Assembly (NCBI RefSeq): GCF_019049255.1
Contig: NZ_JAGMUJ010000033.1
Coordinates: 62,001 to 126,000, forward strand
Direction of reading: 5' to 3'
DNA length: 64,000 nt
Origin: Streptomyces sp. AC558_RSS880
Lineage (GTDB): Bacteria; Actinomycetota; Actinomycetes; Streptomycetales; Streptomycetaceae
Of this stretch, positions 17,999 to 26,414 are shown piece by piece. Position 1 is the first letter of the stretch; each line of letters opens with the position of its first letter. The notes under the pieces were generated by a model that was not told the DNA's origin, did not search any database, and saw only the letters and a list, made by a program, of their open reading frames with translations. A program made the position numbers and the translations under genes.

Positions 17999-19696
17999 TC
18001 AGTCCTCGGGGAGTTCGACCGGGGCGATCTCGTCGTAGAGGTCGCCGGGGCCCGGGTTGGTCGGGTCGGTCTCGCCGCCGAAGTGGTGCATGACGCCCCA
18101 GACCGCGTTCAGCGCGGTCTGGACGGCGCCCTCCGCCCAGCCGGCCGTCCAGGAGATGTCGTCGCCGGCGAGGAAGATGCCCCGCTTGTCCTCGGGCAGC
18201 TCCTCCTGCATGAAGTGGGTGAACAGGCGGCGCTGGTAGCGGTAGTGGCCGGGCAGGTTGGCCTTGAAGGCGCCCATGAAGTAGGGCTCGTTCTCCCAGG
18301 AGACGGTCACCGGGTTGCCGATGATGTGCTTCCGGATGTCGACCTTCGGGTAGATCTCGCCGAGCGACTTCAGCATGACCTCCATCCGCTCGTTCGCGGA
18401 CAGCGGCAGCCACTTCAGGCTGTCGTCGCACCAGGTGTAGGAGAGGCAGATGACGGCGGGCTTGTCCGGGCCGTCGTCCAGGAGGTAGGTGCCCCGGGTC
18501 ATCCGGTCGGTGAGCGTCATCGACATGACGTCCCGCCCGGTCTCCTCGTCCTTGTCGAGCCAGAACGGCCGGTCCACGGGCACGAAGAGCTTGGAGCTCT
18601 CCATGTAGTGGGTGCGTTCGATGGCGGTCCAGTGGTCGATCGGGAAGAGCGAGTCGTCGCAGGCGATCTTGGACAGCAGCATCCAGGACTGGGCGGTGAA
18701 GATCGCCGCCCGGTAGGTCCGGATGTCCCCGTCGGCGTCCGTCACCGTGATGCGGTTGCCCGCGGTGCGGTTGAGCCGTGTGACCGCCGGGCGGGGCTCG
18801 CCGTCCTTGTGCAGGGACTTCAGCGAGGTGCCGTACGGCCAGTGGACGATCTTCTCCGGCTCGCGCTCCCAGAGCCTGAGCGGCAGTTGCTGGGAGCCGC
18901 CGACGATGCCGCGGTGGTGGTCGTCGGCCTCGGTGTAGACGACGCGGAGGATCTCCAGGATGGAGTTGGGGAAGTCGGTGTCCCAGCCGCCGGTGCCGAA
19001 GCCGACCTGGCCGAAGATCTCGCGGTGCCGGAAGGACCTGAAGGCCTCGGAGTCGCAGAGGAAGCCGTAGAAGGTCTGGTTGTCGAGCTTCTCGACCAGC
19101 TTCGCCCAGATCTCGCGGATGCGCGGGACGTCGCGCTCGCGCAGGGCGCGGTTCATGTCGGAGAAGTCGGCGCCCTCTTCGAGGCACCTGGCCCAGGCGT
19201 CGGCCACGTCCCGGTAGACCTGGGGCAGGTCGTCGAGGGTCTCGGCGTAGTGCGACTCGCCCTTGAGGTCGACGACGGTGGACGGTGTCGCCTCGGCGAG
19301 GGGATTGGGGAAGGGACGGGTCTCAAGGCCCACCAGGTCGATGTAGTGCTGGAGCGCCGTGGAGGACGGCGGGAAGCGCATCGCGCCCATCTCGGCGGTC
19401 AGGGAGTCGTCGCAGCCGTCGAAGCCCACGGTGCGCAGCCGGCCGCCGATCCGGTCGGCCTCGTACACGACCGGCTTCAGGCCCATCTTCATCAGCTCGT
19501 ACGCGGCGACGATGCCGGACAGGCCACCGCCGATCACCGCGACCTCGGTGCCGTGCTCGGTCGCCGGTACCTGTCCGAGGCCCGCCGGGTGGGCGAGGAA
19601 GTCGTCGTAGGCGTACGGGAAGTCCGGGCCGAACATGGTGATCGGCGGCTGCTGCTCGTCGGCGTGCTCGATCGCGTTGGGCACGGTGGACGTCAT
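17999..19696 (-). CDS. Flavin monoamine oxidase family protein (amino-acid 2-monooxygenase-like)
   Basis: The protein has 565 residues. The dinucleotide-binding motif VAVIGGGLSGIVAAYELMK starts near residue 52, followed by GGRLRT. The GTGGWDTDFPNSILEILRVVYT and GGSQQLPLRLW segments and a C-terminal FLAGDDISWTAGWAEGAVQTALNA flavin motif resemble tryptophan or phenylalanine 2-monooxygenases (IaaM/PAO type), which turn an amino acid into an arylacetamide. It lies 44 bases downstream of an amide hydrolase, which fits a two-step route. A plain L-amino-acid or amine oxidase is the alternative. Confidence 0.85.
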   Translation of the reverse strand: MTSTVPNAIEHADEQQPPITMFGPDFPYAYDDFLAHPAGLGQVPATEHGTEVAVIGGGLSGIVAAYELMKMGLKPVVYEADRIGGRLRTVGFDGCDDSLTAEMGAMRFPPSSTALQHYIDLVGLETRPFPNPLAEATPSTVVDLKGESHYAETLDDLPQVYRDVADAWARCLEEGADFSDMNRALRERDVPRIREIWAKLVEKLDNQTFYGFLCDSEAFRSFRHREIFGQVGFGTGGWDTDFPNSILEILRVVYTEADDHHRGIVGGSQQLPLRLWEREPEKIVHWPYGTSLKSLHKDGEPRPAVTRLNRTAGNRITVTDADGDIRTYRAAIFTAQSWMLLSKIACDDSLFPIDHWTAIERTHYMESSKLFVPVDRPFWLDKDEETGRDVMSMTLTDRMTRGTYLLDDGPDKPAVICLSYTWCDDSLKWLPLSANERMEVMLKSLGEIYPKVDIRKHIIGNPVTVSWENEPYFMGAFKANLPGHYRYQRRLFTHFMQEELPEDKRGIFLAGDDISWTAGWAEGAVQTALNAVWGVMHHFGGETDPTNPGPGDLYDEIAPVELPED

Positions 19697-19740
19697 GGGG
19701 TACGGACTCCTTGCACAGGTGAAGCGGGGGGTGGGGGTGT

Positions 19741-20529
19741 TCAGACGAGGGACCCGTAGAGGCCGGGGCGGCGGTCGGCCAGATACGGGTTCGCCTCGCG
19801 GGAGGCGGCGAGGAACACCGGGTCGGCGTCGGCGAGGACCAGTTCCTCCTGGCGGCCGGCGCGGGTGCGGGCCACCCCGTCGGGTCCGGCGAGCGTGGAC
19901 AGCCCGACGAACTCGAACTCGCCCTCGCGGCCGACCCGGTTGACGTACGCCACGTACATCTGGTTCTCGAAGGCCCGCACCGGCACCATGTGCTCGGCGA
20001 CGAACTGGAACGGGTGCATCTGCGCGGTCGGTACGAGCAGGAGGTCGGTGCCGGCGAGGGCGTGGGCGCGCACGTTCTCCGGGAACTCGACGTCGTAGCA
20101 GATCATCAGGCCGACGGTGAGGCCGTTCAGCTCGGCCTGGGCGACGGGCTGCTCGCCCGGTGTGAAGTGGTCCCGTTCGAAGCAGCCGAAGAGGTGGGTC
20201 TTGCGGTGGTTCGCGAGGCGGGTGCCGTCGGCGGAGATCAGCTGCACGGAGTTGAAGACGCGCTCGCCGTCCCGCTCGGGGTAGCCGTAGGCGACCGCCA
20301 GGCCGTGCCGGGCGGCGCTCTCCGCGATCGCGTCGGCCGCGTCGCCGTCGGCGGGCTCGGCGAGCCGGCCGATGTCGTCGCCGATCGCGTACCCCGTGAG
20401 GAACAGCTCCGAGGTGACGAGCAGCCCGGCGCCCGCGGCGGCGGCACGGGCGGCCGCCTCGTCGAGGACCTTGAGGTTCTCGGCGACGGATCCGGGCCGG
20501 CCGGAGCTCTGGAGCAGGGCGGTGCGCAT
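19741..20529 (-). CDS. Carbon-nitrogen hydrolase, nitrilase superfamily (amidase-like)
   Basis: The protein has 262 residues with the Glu-Lys-Cys triad: ELFLTGY (Glu about residue 41), NHRKTHLFG (Lys) and LMICYDVEFPENVR (Cys). The family splits amides, nitriles or carbamoyl groups. It is the first gene of a two-gene unit with the flavin amine oxidase, so hydrolysis of an amide made by that enzyme is the likely job. The 220-base upstream region carries three CGTTGCG motifs that are also found before the amino-acid permease. Confidence 0.9.
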   Translation of the reverse strand: MRTALLQSSGRPGSVAENLKVLDEAAARAAAAGAGLLVTSELFLTGYAIGDDIGRLAEPADGDAADAIAESAARHGLAVAYGYPERDGERVFNSVQLISADGTRLANHRKTHLFGCFERDHFTPGEQPVAQAELNGLTVGLMICYDVEFPENVRAHALAGTDLLLVPTAQMHPFQFVAEHMVPVRAFENQMYVAYVNRVGREGEFEFVGLSTLAGPDGVARTRAGRQEELVLADADPVFLAASREANPYLADRRPGLYGSLV

Positions 20530-20610
20530 GCGTGTTCCTCGTCGGTACGCGGGGGTTCGGGGGGCCAGATAGAAGGTACGGTCGGCCGGCTCGGGCGGAC
20601 AAGGCGGAGC

Positions 20611-20672
20611 CGTTGCGCGTCGGTGAGCGGTTCGTTGCGTCCGGTCCGGGGGCGGCGGCGATTCGTTGCGCG
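20611..20672. promoter_or_regulatory. Array of three CGTTGCG motifs upstream of the amide hydrolase gene
   Basis: CGTTGCGCG occurs at 20611, CGTTGCGT at 20633 and CGTTGCGCGG at 20663. Starts are 22 and 30 bases apart, close to two and three helical turns, 82-143 bases upstream of the amide hydrolase ATG. The same motif recurs before the permease-Lrp operon. Phased arrays are typical of Lrp/AsnC binding, so the linked AsnC-type regulator is the candidate. Confidence 0.55.
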
Positions 20673-20749
20673 GCGCCCGTTCCCGGGGCGTCGGCGGCCC
20701 GACGAGCCTGGTGGGAGGGTGGGGGCGGGATCGCGCGGACCGGCGCCGT

Positions 20750-21952
20750 TCACGGGCGTGTCCTGGCGGCCCCGGCTCCGGTCCCGACGAGCAGCAGCAC
20801 CGCCGTCGCCAGGTACGGCACCGCGAACACCGCGAAAGCGGTACTGTGCGCGCCGCCCGAGGCGATCAGCGCGTAGCCGCCGTAGACCGCGACCGTCGCC
20901 AGCTCCGTGCCCAGGCCCGCCACCGAGGTGAGGGTGGCGCGGCCGGTGTCCCCGATGCGCCGCTGGAGGCGGGCGTCGGCCAGCACGGTCGCCGCCTGGA
21001 AGCCACCGAAGGCGAGGGCGACGAGACCCAGCCCCCAGGGGGAACCGCCGGCCGCGCCGACGGCCAGGGCGAGGCCGGCACCGGCGAGCAGCGCGGCGAA
21101 CCCGGTCGTGCCGAGCCGCTCACCCTCACCGGCCAGCAGGCTTCCCGCGGTGGCACCGGCCCAGACCAGCAGGAGCAGCCAGGGAACCGTCCCGTCCGCG
21201 ACGCCGGTCCCCCGCACCAGCAGCGGCGTGTACTCGTCGAGGGCTCCCCAGACGGCGCTCACGGCCGGAACGAGCAGCAGCGCCCCGCGCACCGACCGGT
21301 CGGCGCGGGCCTCGGCGAGCCCGGCGCGCAGGGTCGCCGTCCAGCTCTCGTGTCCGGTCTTCGGGGAGCGGTGCTCGGGGAACCGGAGCGCCGTGGCCGC
21401 CGCCAGCAGACACACCGCCACGCTGGCGGCCCCGACGGCGGTGTGGCCGCCCCGGGCGAACACCGGACCGGCCAGTCCCATCGCCGCCATCACCGCGACC
21501 AGTCCGGCCGCGCGGGCCCGGCCCATGACCCGGGCATAGCGGCCGGCCGCGTCGAGCCGTTCCAGTTCGTCGTGGACCAGGGCCTCGAGCGCACCGGAGC
21601 CGAGCGCTCCGCCGGCGCCCCACAGCACGAAGCCGAGGGCGAAGGCACCGTACGACGGGACGAGCACCCACAGGGCGAAGCCGGCGGCGGTGAGCAGCGG
21701 GCCGAGCCACAGCAGCAGGCGGCGGGAGACGGCGTCGGCCCAGACACCGGAGGGGACCTCCAGCAGTACGCCGGTCACCGACCACAGGGCGAACAGGGAG
21801 GAGATCTGCCCGACGGACAGACCGGTGTCGCTGAACAGCAGCGCGTACACCGGGTAGAGCAGGATGAAGTCTTCGAGGAACGCGTAGCCGTACAGCGTGG
21901 TCGTCAGCCGTCGCACGCGGACGTCGGTGACACGCGTGGGCGTGGGAGTCAT
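20750..21952 (-). CDS. MFS transporter
   Basis: The protein has 400 residues starting MTPTPTRVTDVRV, with about 12 membrane segments. Signatures are YGYAFLEDFILLYPVYALLFSDTGLS and the MFS loop EVPSGVWADAVSRRLLL. It belongs to the group of Streptomyces MFS proteins with the EVPSG(V/A)xAD motif. The ATG at 21952 has a GGGAAGG site. It sits between the Lrp regulator and the amide hydrolase, so it may move the substrate or product of that module. No substrate is evident. Confidence 0.88.
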   Translation of the reverse strand: MTPTPTRVTDVRVRRLTTTLYGYAFLEDFILLYPVYALLFSDTGLSVGQISSLFALWSVTGVLLEVPSGVWADAVSRRLLLWLGPLLTAAGFALWVLVPSYGAFALGFVLWGAGGALGSGALEALVHDELERLDAAGRYARVMGRARAAGLVAVMAAMGLAGPVFARGGHTAVGAASVAVCLLAAATALRFPEHRSPKTGHESWTATLRAGLAEARADRSVRGALLLVPAVSAVWGALDEYTPLLVRGTGVADGTVPWLLLLVWAGATAGSLLAGEGERLGTTGFAALLAGAGLALAVGAAGGSPWGLGLVALAFGGFQAATVLADARLQRRIGDTGRATLTSVAGLGTELATVAVYGGYALIASGGAHSTAFAVFAVPYLATAVLLLVGTGAGAARTRP

Positions 21953-22085
21953 GAGGCCTTCCCGTAGGGGCGGTTCGGACACCGGACGTGGAGGACGTAC
22001 GGCGTCCGAGGCGGCCCTCGGGAGGCACGGCTGGTGGATCAATGTCGCCAGGTCATGACACCGATACTACGGCGCCCGCGGCGTC

Positions 22086-22538
22086 TCAGGCGGGCGATCC
22101 CGACGAGAACCGCCGCAGCAGCGGGGACAGCACCAGCACGGACTTGGTCCGCTCGACGAACGGCTCGCCCGCGATGCGTTCCAGGACCCGTTCGAAGTGG
22201 CGCATGTCGGAGGCGAAGACCTGGGCGACCGCGTCCGCGTCACCGGTGACGGTGGAGGCGGCCACGACCTCCTGGTAGCGCTCCAGCCCCCGCTGGATGG
22301 TCTCCGGGGAGGTGTTGCTGCGGCAGTAGATCTCGACGAACCCCTCCGTCTGCCAGCCGAGGGCGGCCGGGTCGACCCGTACGGTGAACCCGGTGATGGC
22401 CCCGGTGGCGCGCAGCCGGTCCACCCGCCGCTTCACGGCGGGGGCGGACAGGCCGACGAGCTGGCCGATGTCCGCGTAGGAGCGGCGGGCGTCCTCGGCG
22501 AGGGCGTGCACGATGCGTTCGTCGAGATCGTTCAGCAC
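22086..22538 (-). CDS. Lrp/AsnC family transcriptional regulator
   Basis: The protein has 150 residues. An N-terminal HTH (LNDLDERIVHALAEDARRSYADIGQLVGLSAPAVKRRVDRLR) is followed by an alpha/beta RAM (ligand-binding) domain with TVTGDADAVAQVFASDMRHFERVLERI. The GTG at 22538 gives the family N-terminus and lies 10 bases after the permease stop, so the two genes are co-transcribed. Amino-acid-responsive control of the neighbouring permease and oxidase/amidase genes is the natural inference. Confidence 0.92.
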   Translation of the reverse strand: MLNDLDERIVHALAEDARRSYADIGQLVGLSAPAVKRRVDRLRATGAITGFTVRVDPAALGWQTEGFVEIYCRSNTSPETIQRGLERYQEVVAASTVTGDADAVAQVFASDMRHFERVLERIAGEPFVERTKSVLVLSPLLRRFSSGSPA

Positions 22539-22548
22539 TGCGGGTGGT

Positions 22549-24027
22549 TCACTTCGCTTCTGGTGCGGCGGGGGCGGCGAGCCGGGAACGGCGGTAGCCG
22601 TACAGGAAGTAGAACACGAGTCCGGCGGCCATCCAGACACCGAAGACCACCCAGGTGATCGTGGACAGGCTGCCCATCATCCACACGCAGAACGCGAAGC
22701 CGACGGCGGGCATGAGCGGCGACAGCGGCACCCGGAAGGTGCGGGGCATGTCCGGACGCGTCCGGCGCAGCACCACGACGGCCACGTTGACCAGCGCGAA
22801 GGCGAACAGGGTGCCGATGCTGGTGGCGTCGGCGAGCTGGCCGAGCGGGATCGCGGCGGCCAGCACACCGCAGAAGAGGGAGACGATCACGGTGTTGGTG
22901 CGGGGCGTGCCGGTCTTCGGGCTGACCCTGCCGAACGCCTTGGGCACGAGGCCGTCCCGGGACATGGCGAACAGGATGCGGGTCTGGCCGTAGAGCACGG
23001 TCAGGACGACGCTGGCGATGGCGATGACGGCGCAGAACGCCAGCAGGGTGCCCCAGAAGCCCTGGCCGGTGACCTCGCGCATGATCTGGGCGAGCGCGGC
23101 CTCGGAGTCGGTGAAGTGCCGCCAGGGCTTGGCACCCACGGCGACGGCGGCGACCAGGACGTACAGCGCGGTGATGATGGCGAGCGACAGCAGGATGGCG
23201 CGGGGCAGGTCGCGCTGGGCGTTCTTCGCCTCCTCACCGGCGGTGGAGGCGGCGTCGAAGCCGATGTACGAGAAGAAGAGCGTCGCCCCGGCGGCGCTGA
23301 CGCCGGCCATGCCGAGCGGCATGAAGTTCTCGTAGTTGCCGGAGCGGAAGCCCTGGACGCCGATGGCGCAGAACAGCACCAGCGCGCCGATCTTCACGAC
23401 GACCATGATCGTGTTGGCGCGGGCGGACTCGCGGGCGCCGCCCATCAGGAACGCCATGGCGAGCAGGACCACGATCAGCGCGGGCAGGTTGAAGACGCCG
23501 CCGTCGCCGGGCGGGGCGGACAGCGCCGCCGGGATGGTGACGCCGATGGTGCCGTCGAGCAGTTCGTTGAGGTACTCGCCCCAGCCGACGGCGACGGCGG
23601 CGACCGAGACGCCGTACTCCAGCATCAGGCACCAGCCGCAGACCCAGGCGACCAGCTCGCCCATCGTTGCGTACGCATACGAGTAGGAGGAGCCGGAGAC
23701 CGGGATGGTGCCCGCCAGCTCGGCGTAGGAGAGGGCGGAGAAGAGGGCCGTGAGACCGGCGATGACGAAGGACAGCGTGACGGCCGGACCGGCCTTGGGG
23801 ACGGCCTCGCCGAGGACGACGAAGATGCCGGTGCCGAGGGTGGCACCGATGCTGATCATGGTCAGCTGCCACAGTCCCAGGGACCGCCGCAGGGAGCCGC
23901 CCTCACCTTGGCCACCCTCCGCGACCAGGCGTTCCACGGGCTTGCGACGCATGAGGCGCGCGGCGACGCCCGGGGACGGCGGGGCGGCGGGACTGCCGTT
24001 GTGCGGGGGTGCGCCTTGGTCGAGCAC
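22549..24027 (-). CDS. APC-family amino acid permease (cationic amino acid transporter-like)
   Basis: The protein has 492 residues from a GTG preceded by AAGGAG (7-base spacing). About 12 membrane segments follow a 50-residue cytoplasmic N-terminus. The motifs MISIGATLGTGIFVVLGEA, FSYIGFDAASTAGEEAKNAQRDLPRAI and GQTRILFAMSRDGLVP are typical of YhdG/CAT-type APC permeases. It probably imports an amino acid by proton symport. It is co-transcribed with the Lrp/AsnC regulator and shares upstream CGTTGCG motifs with the amidase/oxidase unit. Confidence 0.93.
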   Translation of the reverse strand: MLDQGAPPHNGSPAAPPSPGVAARLMRRKPVERLVAEGGQGEGGSLRRSLGLWQLTMISIGATLGTGIFVVLGEAVPKAGPAVTLSFVIAGLTALFSALSYAELAGTIPVSGSSYSYAYATMGELVAWVCGWCLMLEYGVSVAAVAVGWGEYLNELLDGTIGVTIPAALSAPPGDGGVFNLPALIVVLLAMAFLMGGARESARANTIMVVVKIGALVLFCAIGVQGFRSGNYENFMPLGMAGVSAAGATLFFSYIGFDAASTAGEEAKNAQRDLPRAILLSLAIITALYVLVAAVAVGAKPWRHFTDSEAALAQIMREVTGQGFWGTLLAFCAVIAIASVVLTVLYGQTRILFAMSRDGLVPKAFGRVSPKTGTPRTNTVIVSLFCGVLAAAIPLGQLADATSIGTLFAFALVNVAVVVLRRTRPDMPRTFRVPLSPLMPAVGFAFCVWMMGSLSTITWVVFGVWMAAGLVFYFLYGYRRSRLAAPAAPEAK

Positions 24028-24151
24028 GCGCTGACTCCTTCGTCGCTGCCGGTCTTCCGCGGCAGGGACCGACGACGTCCCGCGGCAGCCGGGACCCGTC
24101 GAGCGGGGTCCTCGCCGCACCACGTACAGCGCGTAACCCTACGAGGTTCTT

Positions 24152-24254
24152 CGTTGCTCCTGAAATGCAGCAACCTTGCGCACCCACGCAAGATCATTGC
24201 GTTGCCGGCGGGGACGCGGGTGTTCGTTGCGCGGGGGCTTTCGACCGTTGCGCG
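24152..24254. promoter_or_regulatory. CGTTGC(G) motif array upstream of the permease-Lrp operon
   Basis: CGTTGCGCG occurs at 24225-24233 and 24246-24254, with starts 21 bases apart. Related copies are CGTTGC at 24152, GCGTTGCC around 24199-24206 and an inverted pair TTGCG/CGCAA (24176-24180 and 24187-24191, 6-base spacer). The array lies 125-227 bases before the permease GTG. It matches the array at 20611-20672. Confidence 0.55.
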
Positions 24255-24295
24255 CCGGCCCCCGTCGATCCCGGGGCGGGGTCGACGGGGGCCGG
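24255..24295 (-). terminator. Terminator hairpin after guaB1
   Basis: CCGGCCCCCGTCGA (24255-24268) pairs perfectly with 24282-24295. It begins 16 bases downstream of the guaB1 stop on the minus strand and separates it from the permease promoter region. Confidence 0.75.
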
Positions 24296-24311
24296 GCGGG
24301 GAGGGGGGCCG

Positions 24312-25763
24312 TCAGCTCCAGCTGGCGTGCAGCGGCTTGCCCTCGGCGTAGCCGGCGGCGCTCTGGACGCCGACGACGGCCTTCTCGGCGAACTCCTCGA
24401 GCGATCCGGCCCCCGCGTAGGTGCAGGAGGAGCGGACGCCCGCGATGATCGAGTCGATCAGGTCCTCGACACCGGGGCGGGCCTGGTCGAGGAACATGCG
24501 GGAGGTGGAGATGCCCTCCTCGAACAGCGCCTTGCGGGCGCGGTCGTAGGCCGACTCCTCCGAGGTGCGGTTGCGCACGGCACGCGCGGAGGCCATGCCG
24601 AAGGACTCCTTGTAGGGGCGGCCGTCCGCGTCGTGCTGGAGGTCGCCCGGGGACTCGTGGGTCCCGGCGAACCAGGAGCCGATCATCACGTTGGACGCGC
24701 CGGCGGCGAGCGCCATCGCCACGTCGCGCGGGTGCCGGACACCGCCGTCGGCCCACACGTGCTTGCCGTACTTCTTCGCCTCGGCGGCGCACTCCAGGAC
24801 GGCGGAGAACTGCGGCCGGCCGACGCCGGTCATCATGCGGGTGGTGCACATGGCGCCGGGGCCCACGCCGACCTTGACGATGTCGGCGCCGGCCTCGATC
24901 AGGTCGCGGACGCCCGCGGCGGCGACGACGTTGCCGGCGACGATCGGCACCCGCGGGTCGAGGTCGCGCACCAGCTTCAGCGCGCTGATCATCGACTCCT
25001 GGTGCCCGTGCGCGGTGTCGATGACGAGCGTGTCGACGCCGGCGTCCAGCAGCTGCCGGGCCTTGCCGGCCACGTCGCCGTTGATGCCGACGGCGGCGGC
25101 TATGCGGAGCCTGCCCTGCGCGTCGGTGGCCGGGGTGTACAGGGTGGCGCGCAGGGCGCCCTTGCGGGTGAGGATGCCGGCCAGGCGGCCGCCCTGGTCC
25201 ACGGCGGGCGCGTAGCGGCGGTTGGCGGCGTCGAGGGTGTGGAAGGCCTCGCGCGGGTCCGTGTCCGCGTCGATGAGGATCAGGTCCTTGGACATGACCT
25301 CTTCGAGCTGGGTGAAGCGGTCCACTCCGGAGAGGTCGGTGTCGGTGACCACGCCGATCGGCCTGTGCTCGTCGTCGACGACGACGCCCGCGTTGTGCGC
25401 CCGCTTGGGCAGCAGGGAGAACGCGTCGGCGACGGTCTGGTGCGGGGCCAGCACGATCGGGGTGTCCAGGACGTGGTGGCGGCCCTTCACCCAGGAGACG
25501 ACCTCGGTGACGACCTCGATCGGGATGTCCTGCGGGATGACGACGAGCCCCCCGCGACGGGCCACGGTCTCGGCCATGCGGCGGCCGGCGATGGCGGTCA
25601 TGTTGGCGACGACCAGCGGGATGGTGGTGCCCGTGCCGTCCGGGGAGCTGAGGTCCACGCCCTGCCGCGAGCCGACCGCGGAGCGGCTCGGCACCATGAA
25701 GACGTCGTCGTACGTCAGGTCGTACGCGGGCTGGATGTCGTTGAGGAAACGCACGTGCTGCAC
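24312..25763 (-). CDS. guaB1: GuaB1 family protein, IMP dehydrogenase/GMP reductase-related
   Basis: The protein has 483 residues with an IMPDH-like TIM barrel split by a CBS pair (about residues 95-210). The catalytic loop reads GVGPGAMCTTRMMTGVG, with the nucleophilic Cys, and the phosphate-binding region is WADGGVRHPRDVAMALAAGA. It is not the classical GuaB. Actinobacterial GuaB1 from mycobacteria has been shown to be a GMP reductase regulated through its CBS domains, so the likely reaction is GMP plus NADPH to IMP. The start is GTG at 25763. Confidence 0.85.
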   Translation of the reverse strand: MQHVRFLNDIQPAYDLTYDDVFMVPSRSAVGSRQGVDLSSPDGTGTTIPLVVANMTAIAGRRMAETVARRGGLVVIPQDIPIEVVTEVVSWVKGRHHVLDTPIVLAPHQTVADAFSLLPKRAHNAGVVVDDEHRPIGVVTDTDLSGVDRFTQLEEVMSKDLILIDADTDPREAFHTLDAANRRYAPAVDQGGRLAGILTRKGALRATLYTPATDAQGRLRIAAAVGINGDVAGKARQLLDAGVDTLVIDTAHGHQESMISALKLVRDLDPRVPIVAGNVVAAAGVRDLIEAGADIVKVGVGPGAMCTTRMMTGVGRPQFSAVLECAAEAKKYGKHVWADGGVRHPRDVAMALAAGASNVMIGSWFAGTHESPGDLQHDADGRPYKESFGMASARAVRNRTSEESAYDRARKALFEEGISTSRMFLDQARPGVEDLIDSIIAGVRSSCTYAGAGSLEEFAEKAVVGVQSAAGYAEGKPLHASWS

Positions 25764-26119
25764 ATCCCAGTCGATCAGAGGTGGCCCCCGGACAGGTCAG
25801 CCAGGGGGAAGAGCACGTACTTCATTGTCCCATGTCGACCGGAACGCCATCTCCGGGCGGATCATCCAGGCTGGTCAGAGCCCTGCTCGGAGGATCCTCC
25901 AAGAGCCGGGGCCACGATGGGGGCGGCGTCCGGCCGGCCGCCTCGGCGAACACGCCCCGGGCGGTCGCCCGCTCCGCGGAACGCGCCGCCGCGTACGCCC
26001 GCCGGCCGCGTACGACGATCAGCGGCCCCCGCTCCACGGCGCCCTCGGGCCGGACGGTGAGATCGGAGAGGGAGTAGGCGGGGGCGTCCCGGTCGCGGCC
26101 GAACCAGGCGGTGGGAGCA

Positions 26120-26371
26120 ACCGCGTCCGTGCCGGGGCCGCAGGCCCTCGAAGTCGCCGAAGACGGCGCCGTCCTGGTCGTACGGGAAGGGGCCGCCCGC
26201 GTCGATGAGCTCCGGGGTGCGGCACGCCTCGGCGGGCGGACCGGCCGCCCGGACGGTGTCCGTGCCGTCGGCCCACGCGGGCGCCGGCCCGTCGTCACCG
26301 GCGGACGGGCGGCCGGCAGGCAGGGCGAGCGGGCAGGCGGCGGGACACGGGAGCAGGGCCTGTCGCAGCAC
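26120..26371 (-). pseudogene. Probable relic of a secreted guanyl-specific ribonuclease (RNase Sa type)
   Basis: In one minus-strand frame the segment ELIDAGGPFPYDQDGAVFG followed by DFEGLRP matches the N-terminal core of Streptomyces guanyl-specific RNases (GGPFPYxxDGxVF...E..LP). A weakly signal-like region precedes it. The rest of the fold is missing: no YYHEYTV segment with the catalytic Glu and no terminal His region appears in frame, and the frame turns Arg/Pro-rich. A few later residues in another frame (LTVRPEGAVERGP) faintly recall the TVxTPG..RG segment, which suggests frameshifting. The remainder of the gap 25764-26414 has no gene that I can support. Confidence 0.45.
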
Positions 26372-26414
26372 CGTGCGGCCGATGCCGCCGGGCCCGCCCC
26401 CGCCTCACCCGCTC

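Noticed and set aside
17999..20602. 867-codon frame suggesting an amidase-oxidase fusion
   Set aside because: The N-terminal 302 residues are out-of-frame translation of the separate amide hydrolase gene; the oxidase has its own ATG at 19696.
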